DNA from: a bacterium
GTDB taxonomy: Bacteria > Tectomicrobia > Entotheonellia > Entotheonellales > Entotheonellaceae
DNA length: 5,109 nucleotides
Assembly (NCBI GenBank): GCA_027294925.1
Contig: JAPULM010000430.1
Location: forward strand, 1-5,109
Reading direction: 5' to 3'
Part shown: piece by piece, positions 1-5,109 of the stretch
Layout of the letters: each line of letters begins with the position of its first letter
How positions within the stretch are numbered: the stretch's first letter is position 1
The notes under the pieces: model-generated
Database searches by the model: none
What the model was told of the DNA's origin: nothing
What the model saw: only the letters and a program-made list of their open reading frames with translations
Position numbers and translations under genes: made by a program

Positions 1-2220
1 AAAAAGACCAGACTCGAACAGTTTATGGATGAGACCGTGGTATTCTACGGTCCGGATCGCGACATCCTCAACGATCATGGCCTTGCTCTGCGCAGCCCGG
101 CTGAGGAACGCAGCATGGCTGCCCACCACGATCCGCATGAGATCAGCCTGGTGCGCGGCAAGCTGGGGGTTGCCTGTGACGAAGCCTTTGACATGCTAGA
201 GCAGACCGGAGCGGCTCCGGGTGCCAAATGGGGTGATATGATCGCCGGTATTTTTACGGCTTCGGGCGACTTGGCCGTAGCCAGTACGGGCGGGGTATTA
301 ATTTTCTCAGTCGTGTGTCAGCCGATCATACGCTATATCCTCAAATACTGGGTCAACGAACCCACCGTCGGTGTCCGACCGGGTGATGTGTTTATGAGCA
401 CCGACCCAAAATTCGGCAATGTACACTTGCCCGACCAGAATACGATCCTGCCCGTCTTTGATGAGGCTGGAGAGTTGATGGCCTGGATCGTCGCCGTGGT
501 GCACGAAGGCGAGAACGGAGCCATTGAGCCGGGCGGCATGCCGTCGGCGGCCGAGTCGGTCTACGTTGAGGGCGTCCGTATGCCGCCGGTCAAGGTCGGA
601 GAAAATTATCAATACCGACGCGATGTCGTGACCTGGCTGCAAAACAGTGTGCGCGATCCCATGCTCCAGATCCAAGATATGAAAGTACGGCTCAGCACCT
701 GTCTGAAAATCAAGGAGCGCATAGACGGGATTGCCAAGGAGTATGCGTGGGACGGCGTGGTCTCAGCTCTACGCTGGACACTCGAAGATACGGAAGCAGA
801 GGTCCGGCGGCGGCTGACAGCCTGGCCTGACGGGTCGGTGCGCTCAGTCGTGTTTCCGGATAGCACGTTGCGTGAGAACTGTTTGATTAAGATCTGTCTC
901 GAAGTCCGCAAAAAAGGAGATACACTCGAACTCGATTTTCGTGGTACCAGTCCGCAATTTCTCAACCGCTCGATTAATACCGAGCTGCAAGCGCTCAAAG
1001 GCATGCTGGCCCAGGAATTCCTCACCTTTGTGTGGCCGGACCTGCCACGCAATCAAGCCGTGTTTGCGCCCATGCGACTCATCACCGACCATGGCTCTGC
1101 GGTGGATTGTACCCGCGAGGCTCCCACCGCGCAGAGCATGATGACCTTTTTTCCGGCGTTTACCGCCCTGCAAATGATCGTTCCCAAATTCATCTACGCG
1201 TGCGAACATCGCTACACCAATATTCATGCCCCTTGGTATAATATGATCACCACGTTTATTTACGGTGGGGTGAATCAGCATGGCGAGGTCGTCGGCAACC
1301 TGTGTGCGGATCTCAACGGCATGAGCGGCGGCGCCCGAGAAAAAGCGGACGGCGAAAATTCCATCGCCCCGATCTTCGCCGCCATGACAGATTTGGGTGA
1401 GCAAGAATTGCTCGAAGAGGAAACGCCTATTGTGAAAATCGTTCCACACCGCATGTTGTGTGACAATCAAGGCTTTGGGAAATATCGGGGCGGGACAGGT
1501 TATCAAATCATTGCTACAGTCCGAAAGTCCGACGCCTTTGGTTTCATGACGACGTGTGTGGGCTCAAAATTTCCGTCGACGTATGGGCTGTTCGGTGGCT
1601 ACGGAGCCCCGACGTATCCGCTGTGCAAAGTGAAAGGCATGGACGCGTTTGAACACCTGGCCAAAATGCCGGAAGAAAAGTGGACCATCCCGTCGATCAT
1701 GAACGAGCGGCCGTTTCCGGATGCAACATACTCGACGCATCATATGGGCATGCAATTCGAGATCGTCAAACAGGGCGAGGTGTATATGATTTCGCAGGGA
1801 GCCGGCGGCGGCTACGGAGACCCGTTGGAGCGCGAGCCGGAGTCCGTACTGCGCGATCTACGCGAAGGGCTGATCTCGGATTGGGTCGCCCAGGATATTT
1901 ATCACGTGGTGTATGATGCACACACACGCTCGATCGATCTTGAAGCCACCCGGCAAGCGCGCCGGGACGAACGGCAAAGCCGCAAGCAGCGCGGAAAACC
2001 GTTTGATGAATTTTTAACAGACTGGACGCAGACGAAGCCGCCAGCCAACGTTCCGTATTATGGCTCGTGGGATACGACCCAGGAAATCTACCTCGGCGAC
2101 CCTGAGCAGAAAGTCAAGCGCGAAGATGCAGCCGGCATTATGATGCAAAACCCCAAAGATGTTCGGATTGCTGAACTCGAACAGCGCTTGCGTAGTGCCG
2201 GCATCGATTTTCAAGAATAG
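1..2220 (+). CDS. Hydantoinase B / acetone carboxylase alpha-like subunit, 5' partial
   Basis: This is a HyuB-family protein (hydantoinase B/oxoprolinase). Its layout is most like the large subunits of acetone and acetophenone carboxylases. Such enzymes work in the cytoplasm with a HyuA-like ATP-using partner, here presumably upstream. The frame is open to base 1. The first ATG (position 25) lacks a good ribosome binding site and would leave a shorter N-terminus than I recall for acetone carboxylase alpha, so the true start is probably outside the window. Counting from that ATG, the protein shows GDVFMSTDP (120-128), an HxxD pair H134/D137 followed by H160 (matching the metal-ligand region as I recall it), EGVRMPPVKVG (182-192), DFRGTSPQ (304-311), RGGTGY (489-ish) and the glycine-rich GAGGGYGDP (592-600). 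The charged tail (about 650-731) contains YYGSW near 678-682, which I associate with the carboxylase branch. Family call is firm; substrate (ketone, hydantoin or other) is inference. Confidence 0.88.
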   Translation, partial: KKTRLEQFMDETVVFYGPDRDILNDHGLALRSPAEERSMAAHHDPHEISLVRGKLGVACDEAFDMLEQTGAAPGAKWGDMIAGIFTASGDLAVASTGGVLIFSVVCQPIIRYILKYWVNEPTVGVRPGDVFMSTDPKFGNVHLPDQNTILPVFDEAGELMAWIVAVVHEGENGAIEPGGMPSAAESVYVEGVRMPPVKVGENYQYRRDVVTWLQNSVRDPMLQIQDMKVRLSTCLKIKERIDGIAKEYAWDGVVSALRWTLEDTEAEVRRRLTAWPDGSVRSVVFPDSTLRENCLIKICLEVRKKGDTLELDFRGTSPQFLNRSINTELQALKGMLAQEFLTFVWPDLPRNQAVFAPMRLITDHGSAVDCTREAPTAQSMMTFFPAFTALQMIVPKFIYACEHRYTNIHAPWYNMITTFIYGGVNQHGEVVGNLCADLNGMSGGAREKADGENSIAPIFAAMTDLGEQELLEEETPIVKIVPHRMLCDNQGFGKYRGGTGYQIIATVRKSDAFGFMTTCVGSKFPSTYGLFGGYGAPTYPLCKVKGMDAFEHLAKMPEEKWTIPSIMNERPFPDATYSTHHMGMQFEIVKQGEVYMISQGAGGGYGDPLEREPESVLRDLREGLISDWVAQDIYHVVYDAHTRSIDLEATRQARRDERQSRKQRGKPFDEFLTDWTQTKPPANVPYYGSWDTTQEIYLGDPEQKVKREDAAGIMMQNPKDVRIAELEQRLRSAGIDFQE

Positions 2221-2229
2221 CGGGGCTGC

Positions 2230-3006
2230 ATGGCAGATCAGGCTCGTATCATCTGGCTCCACGTCGCACCGGGCGTCGAAAGTCTCGCACACGGCCGTCA
2301 GGTCTGGACACAACCTGCTGCAGTGCGCAAGGCGCTGGGGGAACTGCTCAGCGTCTGTCCGGCTACGCATGTCCAGATAGATCTGTCTGCGCTGGTCGCC
2401 GCAGGCCAAGAGGCAGCGAACTGGCCCGCCTTCCTCAAGCGAGAGGCGGCATGGAGCGAGTTGCTGCCTGAACTGACCCTGGCCATTTCGGATGCCGTTA
2501 CGCCTCGCACCTGGGGGCTGGGGCTGCCCACGCTGCCGCTACTGGCAGCAGCGTTAGGCGACACCTCAGAACGTGGTCTGCTCAAAGCCGGCATGCAAGC
2601 GGCCGCCTTTCTTCAGAATTTTCGCCAATCGAGCGTCGGCTTTGTCACCCTGGATTGGCCTCAAGATGTCGATGCCGGGCGTGGACGCTGTGCCGCACCT
2701 ATCTTTCGGAATAGTCACATGTACGGCTGGCAGCGGGCCGTGAGTCTTGCAGACCCGTCGGGTTTGGCCCATGCGCCACAAGAGGTTGACCTCCGCCTGA
2801 TCAAGGATTTTTCGCTGGCCGAAGTACAGCCGTTGTGGACCCAAGGGGAGCGGGTTGGTGGCGGGCTTACCAAAGCGTTTTGGACTACGCCGCAGCTCCC
2901 CTCCTTCGCGCCTTCGTCATATGTGTTGTACGGGAATATCCCTGAGGATATTACGCCCCAGCAACTCGTTGAGGCAGGCCGCACGTTGCATACCTGGCTG
3001 ACCTAA
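2230..3006 (+). CDS. Unrecognised 258-aa soluble protein, likely co-transcribed with the HyuB-like gene
   Basis: I do not recognise this protein with confidence. It begins 9 nt after the upstream stop codon, with only a weak GGGG-type ribosome binding site, which suggests one operon and translational coupling. It has no signal peptide and no membrane segment, so it is probably cytoplasmic. It is rich in tryptophan, leucine and alanine. The centre (about 92-141) reads TPRTWGLGLPTLPLLAAALGD, then a helix-like stretch, then SVGFVTLDW. The C-terminus contains YVLYGNIPEDITPQQLVEAG (231-250). This strand-helix rhythm and the late 'GN-(I/L)-P' element faintly recall TIM barrels of the uroporphyrinogen decarboxylase/methionine synthase type, but that is a weak impression. 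It is larger than the acetone carboxylase gamma subunit (about 170 residues) and shows no cysteine-rich zinc site. It could be an extra subunit, an assembly factor or an enzyme of the same pathway. The reading frame is solid; the function is unknown. Confidence 0.85.
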   Translation: MADQARIIWLHVAPGVESLAHGRQVWTQPAAVRKALGELLSVCPATHVQIDLSALVAAGQEAANWPAFLKREAAWSELLPELTLAISDAVTPRTWGLGLPTLPLLAAALGDTSERGLLKAGMQAAAFLQNFRQSSVGFVTLDWPQDVDAGRGRCAAPIFRNSHMYGWQRAVSLADPSGLAHAPQEVDLRLIKDFSLAEVQPLWTQGERVGGGLTKAFWTTPQLPSFAPSSYVLYGNIPEDITPQQLVEAGRTLHTWLT

Positions 3007-3062
3007 CATCTCTTTCGTCTCTTTCTGGCCCCAAATTCCTCTGTCCCCCCCAGCCCACAGCA
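3007..3062 (+). terminator. C-rich, G-poor stretch, possible Rho-dependent termination region
   Basis: Directly after the stop codon of the 258-residue protein, 56 nt contain about 26 C and only 6 G, including a run of seven C at 3045-3051. They begin with an imperfect 9-bp tandem (TCTCTTTCG then TCTCTTTCT, 3009-3026). Excess C over G with little structure is what Rho loading sites look like. No hairpin followed by a T run is present, so an intrinsic terminator is not supported here. The assignment is inference from composition and position. Confidence 0.3.
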
Positions 3063-3082
3063 GTGTAGGTAAACGCCTACAC
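3063..3082. repeat. Perfect inverted repeat GTGTAGG-N6-CCTACAC
   Basis: Seven bases at 3063-3069 are the exact reverse complement of 3076-3082, with a 6-nt spacer (TAAACG). A T-G pair could extend the stem by one and leave an AAAC loop. Neither strand has a T run after it, so it is not a standard intrinsic terminator. It could be an RNA hairpin that stabilises the 3' end of the upstream operon transcript, or a dyad operator. Sequence alone does not decide. Confidence 0.5.
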
Positions 3083-3308
3083 CCGTCCAGTCACACTTGG
3101 GGCTCCGTGTCGGGTAACTCTCTGCCAGCGCAAGACCTTCCCGTCAATGTCGTTACTGGCACCTGATTTGCTGAATTGGAACTACCTGGAGAGAGGTAAT
3201 TCATTTTTTGTTCTCTCTGTATCAGGAGAAATGAGGTCGCATGCAACACGACAGAGCCCCCCCTCGTCATGCAAAATAATCGTTTCCACACATCACCTTA
3301 TATTTTAC

Positions 3309-3313
3309 GGAGG
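3309..3313 (+). promoter_or_regulatory. Ribosome binding site deciding the start at 3321
   Basis: GGAGG lies 7 nt before the ATG at 3321, an ideal spacing. It selects this start over the in-frame ATGs at 3147 and 3231. The protein beginning here opens directly with a signal peptide, which supports the same choice. Confidence 0.8.
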
Positions 3314-3320
3314 ACCTCGA

Positions 3321-3512
3321 ATGAAAAATACTATGAGTGCATTGATCACGGGCATCGTTATCAGCAGTTTTGTTTTCGCTCTGTCTCTCTTTTCAGCTTC
3401 GACCTTTACACCGGCATGGGCCGGCGACACCCAAGAAGACGAGACCACCCAAGATGAGACAGATGAGACAAAAAAAGACGGGACGACTCCTGGTGGAGCA
3501 ATGCTGAACTAG
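3321..3512 (+). CDS. Small exported protein (63 aa) with acidic Thr-rich mature peptide
   Basis: This is an unrecognised small secreted or periplasmic protein. The N-terminus has a lysine at residue 2, a hydrophobic core at about 7-25, and a signal peptidase I-type AWA site ending at residue 34, so the Sec pathway should release a 29-residue peptide. The mature part begins GDTQEDETTQDET and is strongly acidic (nine Asp/Glu, two Lys), with three DET repeats and a GG near the end (GGAMLN). It has no cysteine, so it is not a lipoprotein or a disulfide-linked peptide. A canonical ribosome binding site fixes the start. It stands alone, with gaps of more than 200 nt on both sides. A run of seven A at 3470-3476 lies inside the gene; a slip into the -1 frame would replace the last 11 residues with 34 others ending at a TGA at 3578. 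No function can be assigned. The signal peptide is the main evidence that it is real. Confidence 0.75.
   Translation: MKNTMSALITGIVISSFVFALSLFSASTFTPAWAGDTQEDETTQDETDETKKDGTTPGGAMLN
3429..3469 (+). repeat. In-frame short tandem repeats within the small exported protein gene
   Basis: AGATGAGAC occurs twice back to back (3452-3460 and 3461-3469), and ACCCAAGA occurs at 3429-3436 and 3447-3454, exactly 18 nt apart. Both periods are multiples of three and together they create the DET repeats of the acidic tail. This suggests that the mature peptide grew by in-frame duplication and that its length may vary among relatives. Confidence 0.6.
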
Positions 3513-3558
3513 CGGCGCGGGAACAAGCAAAGATTCGCAAACATTCTTTATTGGGCAC

Positions 3559-3613
3559 AGGAGAGGGGAGCCGAACATGACCTCAACCTAGTCTTATTTC
3601 CATCCCCTCTCCT
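3559..3613. repeat. 11-bp perfect inverted repeat with 33-nt loop covering an SD-like sequence
   Basis: AGGAGAGGGGA at 3559-3569 is the exact reverse complement of TCCCCTCTCCT at 3603-3613. The left arm is itself a strong Shine-Dalgarno-like sequence placed before an ATG at 3577 that opens only a four-codon frame (ATG ACC TCA ACC TAG). In RNA, the right arm would mask the left. There is no T run after the right arm, so a standard intrinsic terminator is not supported, though the stem could still act as a transcript-end stabiliser for the small exported protein gene. Confidence 0.55.
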
Positions 3614-3638
3614 CTCAGCTGTAGCCTCGGAGTGTATA

Positions 3639-3644
3639 TATAAT
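3639..3644 (+). promoter_or_regulatory. Candidate -10 box (TATAAT) for the PilZ gene
   Basis: An exact TATAAT lies 90 nt before the PilZ start codon in a locally AT-rich patch. The -35 region at the proper distance (about 3615-3622) matches TTGACA poorly and there is no extended -10 TG, so an activator or another sigma factor may be needed, or the match may be chance. If used, transcription would begin near 3651, after the large inverted repeat, with a leader of about 85 nt. Confidence 0.35.
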
Positions 3645-3734
3645 CAAGCTTCTTCATCCAGTGCCGATCAATCTCTTATAGATCTTCCTGATATCATTGA
3701 AAATGTCGGAGTTGGTTGAGGAGAAAGTAACAGT

Positions 3735-4802
3735 ATGGCCGAGAAGTCCTTTTCTTTGCATGGAACAAAACAGAGTGGGGTACTGCGCACGTACCGCGTT
3801 GGGGATATCTTTTCCAGCAGTGATGCAGAGCCAGAGTCCCCGCCTGAACCGCCCGAAGAAAAACAGACAGCGAAAGCGCAGGAGCCGAAAAGTCGTATAG
3901 AAGTTATACAAACGACGGTGACCTTGGAGAACGGGCTCCAACCCTTCCTCAACCCGCAAACTATTCAGATCAATGCGCCGCATCGTATCCCAGCAGAAGA
4001 GCTCCGGCCGTATTTACAGAGCAACAAAAAAGTCGTGTGCCTCAACCGTCACAAACGGCCGATTATGGCGACGCTCTCGGCAATCAGGGATGACCATTTA
4101 GTCGCCACCATCTACAACAAGGACGCCTTGAAATTGATTCGGTGGAAGGGCGAACCAGTTGCGGTTATTTTCAAAGTTGACGAACAGCATACCTATCTGC
4201 TCCAGACTCACGTGCAAGATATTTTTTCCACTGAAGTCTTACTCGCCTATAAGGATCCCCGTTTCTATCCACGTTTTCGTATGGAGCTCGACCGACCCGC
4301 TCGTATTCGCTCGGTCCGATCAGACTGGGCGCAAGCACTGAGTGAGGACGGCTCTGAATTCATGCGTGAAACCACGTGGGGCACCATAGGCAAGAAGAAA
4401 GCGGTCACCGGGCTCACTGACCGGCCATGCGGACAGTCAGAGAACGTCCCGGTCTCAGCCCAAGGCTCCACAATTGTCGAAACTGGCGAAACTGTCGAAC
4501 AAGAGCGACAGGGTCAGGTGTACGATATTTCACAGGGCGGAGTACGGCTCGTCGTCGAAGGACAGCGTGCACAGGACTGTCACACCCACAAAGTCGTCAC
4601 CGTCACAATAAGTCTCCCCCAGGTGCAAGAGATGCAAGGGGCGCAAGATTCCAGAGAGCTCAGTGTACTCAGCGTGATACGGAATGTGCGCCAGGTAGAG
4701 ACCTCCACCCATATACACTGTCGCTTCGTGGAAGCCTTGCCCGACGAGCTGGTGCCCCTATTTCGAGCCCTGCAACTCGCCGAAACGGAAAAAGCTGCCT
4801 AG
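3735..4802 (+). CDS. PilZ-domain c-di-GMP receptor, YcgR-like, with long insert
   Basis: This is a cytoplasmic PilZ-domain protein of 355 residues that most likely binds cyclic di-GMP and controls motility, surface polysaccharide or another lifestyle function. Residues 1-30 are unremarkable; 31-53 form a Pro/Glu/Lys-rich linker. About 55-170 is a beta-rich region like the YcgR N-terminal domain. The PilZ signature is split: RFYPR (RxxxR) at 176-180 and DISQGG (DxSxxG) at 264-269. The C-terminal strand and helix include HCRFVEALPDELVPLFRAL (328-346). Both ligand motifs are intact. The 83 residues between R180 and D264 are well above the usual spacing of about 25-35, with a polar, low-hydrophobicity insert at about 195-258. 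The ribosome binding site GAGGAG (3718-3723) sits 11 nt before the ATG. There are no flagellar or polysaccharide genes in view, so the target process is unknown. Family is confident; ligand binding follows from the motifs; output is unknown. Confidence 0.9.
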   Translation: MAEKSFSLHGTKQSGVLRTYRVGDIFSSSDAEPESPPEPPEEKQTAKAQEPKSRIEVIQTTVTLENGLQPFLNPQTIQINAPHRIPAEELRPYLQSNKKVVCLNRHKRPIMATLSAIRDDHLVATIYNKDALKLIRWKGEPVAVIFKVDEQHTYLLQTHVQDIFSTEVLLAYKDPRFYPRFRMELDRPARIRSVRSDWAQALSEDGSEFMRETTWGTIGKKKAVTGLTDRPCGQSENVPVSAQGSTIVETGETVEQERQGQVYDISQGGVRLVVEGQRAQDCHTHKVVTVTISLPQVQEMQGAQDSRELSVLSVIRNVRQVETSTHIHCRFVEALPDELVPLFRALQLAETEKAA

Positions 4803-4845
4803 CCGGCGCTTTAACCGGCGCTCACATAATATTCTGCACCGTCAG

Positions 4846-5109
4846 CTAACTGTCCGAATGCCCGAGGTTCTTGTCTGGAGCAACGACATCGCGCACAAGT
4901 TGCTTCAACTCCTTGAGTTCGGGAAAGCGGCCTGTGGCCTGTCGTGACCAGACCAGGACAGCATCTACACGCACCTCAAAAATACCGCCAGCTCCAGGCA
5001 CTAAGGCCACTTCAGCAAGTTCAGTCGGAAAAGTAGTCAATAGCTCTTGGGCCATCCAGCCCGCTCGGAGGAGCCAACGGCACTTAGTACAGTAAACGAT
5101 TTCAACACG
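4846..5109 (-). CDS. SelW/Rdx-family thioredoxin-like protein (SelT/SelW/SelH domain), 5' partial
   Basis: This is a small cytoplasmic redox protein of the Rdx family. Read on the minus strand, the frame stays open from the right edge, and the first 18 codons give VEIVYCTKCRWLLRAGW after one Arg. This is the family hallmark, with the CxxC pair encoded at 5080-5091. Both positions are cysteine (TGT, TGC), so this is the cysteine form and not a selenoprotein. Later parts fit too: WMAQELLTTFP, VALVPGAGGIFEVRVD, LVWSR and the ending FPELKELKQLVRD. In all 87 residues are visible against about 90-100 for bacterial members, so only a few N-terminal residues are missing. An internal ATG at 5055 would drop the CxxC and is not the start. 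Its exact role is not well established; a thiol-redox function is inferred from fold and motif. It converges on the PilZ gene with a 43-nt gap and no obvious intrinsic terminator. Confidence 0.9.
   Translation of the reverse strand, partial: RVEIVYCTKCRWLLRAGWMAQELLTTFPTELAEVALVPGAGGIFEVRVDAVLVWSRQATGRFPELKELKQLVRDVVAPDKNLGHSDS

Larger units (their letters stand above)
3007..3320. other. Intergenic region between the HyuB-type operon and the small exported protein gene
   Basis: These 314 nt hold no convincing gene. An in-frame extension of the downstream gene is open back to an ATG at 3147, and another ATG at 3231 follows AGGAG at only 2 nt, but the added residues do not look like protein and would bury the signal peptide. 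Besides the C-rich stretch and the 7-bp dyad listed separately, I see a weak stem at 3190-3195/3213-3218 (AGAGAG with CTCTCT), a TGCCAG/CTGGCA pair at 3123-3128/3156-3161, and a second run of seven C at 3257-3263. I found no good sigma-70 promoter: TTGGAA at 3176 has only a poor -10 after it, and TATATT at 3299 lies too close to the ribosome binding site. Confidence 0.5.

Noticed and set aside
844..1506. A 220-residue open frame on the minus strand inside the HyuB-like gene
   Set aside because: It lies fully opposite a strongly conserved gene, shows no recognisable domain and is best explained as an antisense shadow.
3147..3320. Longer N-terminus for the small exported protein, starting at 3147 or 3231
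   Set aside because: The added residues have poor protein character, and the start at 3321 has both an ideal ribosome binding site and a signal peptide at its N-terminus.
3083..3320. A riboswitch or tRNA-like structure before the small exported protein
   Set aside because: I saw only short competing pairs such as TGCCAG/CTGGCA, and none of the conserved cores of c-di-GMP, cobalamin or SAM riboswitches.
3697..3900. A TTG-started 67-residue frame overlapping the start of the PilZ gene
   Set aside because: It has no good ribosome binding site and overlaps the PilZ frame, and its end is very basic, as expected for an out-of-frame read of a Pro/Glu/Lys-rich linker.
4802..4819. GCCGG/CCGGC pair after the PilZ stop as a terminator
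   Set aside because: The stem is only 5 bp with an 8-nt loop and no T run follows, so it is too weak to call; the pattern also reads as a short direct repeat of CCGGCGCT.
4427..4849. A 140-residue plus-strand frame overlapping the PilZ gene
   Set aside because: It is arginine-rich and out of frame with a clear PilZ domain whose signature lies in the overlapped part, so it is a shadow.
4871..5095. A plus-strand frame over the SelW-like gene
   Set aside because: The opposite strand carries the recognisable Rdx protein; this frame has low-complexity Ser/Thr/Arg content and no motif.

Overview
The window comes from a bacterial chromosome of moderately high GC content. Its long cytoplasmic genes are dense, and a PilZ regulator and a small exported protein suggest a Gram-negative-type, c-di-GMP-signalling bacterium. 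Nothing seen fixes the taxon. There are no mobile elements, CRISPR arrays, tRNA or rRNA genes.

Layout, left to right. (1) Positions 1-3006 hold the end of a plus-strand operon. It contains a large hydantoinase-B/acetone-carboxylase-alpha-like subunit, cut at its 5' end by the window edge, followed 9 nt later by an unrecognised 258-residue soluble protein. (2) Positions 3007-3320 are noncoding, with a C-rich, G-poor stretch, a perfect 7-bp stem inverted repeat and a strong ribosome binding site at the end. (3) Positions 3321-3512 encode a 63-residue protein with a clear signal peptide and a short acidic, threonine-rich mature tail. (4) Positions 3513-3734 are noncoding, with an 11-bp perfect inverted repeat that covers a Shine-Dalgarno-like sequence and an exact TATAAT box. 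(5) Positions 3735-4802 encode a 355-residue YcgR-like PilZ protein with an unusually long insert between the two halves of the c-di-GMP-binding signature. (6) On the minus strand, converging on the PilZ gene, is a SelW/Rdx-family redox protein with a CxxC motif. It runs off the right edge. Its diagnostic CxxC lies in the 18 codons before the first internal ATG, so it is easy to miss.

How they fit together: the first two genes are probably co-transcribed, and the second may be an accessory or extra subunit of an ATP-dependent carboxylase or hydantoinase-type complex whose HyuA-like partner should lie upstream. The exported peptide, the PilZ protein and the SelW-like protein look like separate transcription units with no evident shared pathway. 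No clearly new multi-gene system is visible. The best leads are the unrecognised partner of the HyuB-like gene, the small exported acidic protein with a possible -1 reading extension, the hairpin region before the PilZ gene, and the PilZ insert.
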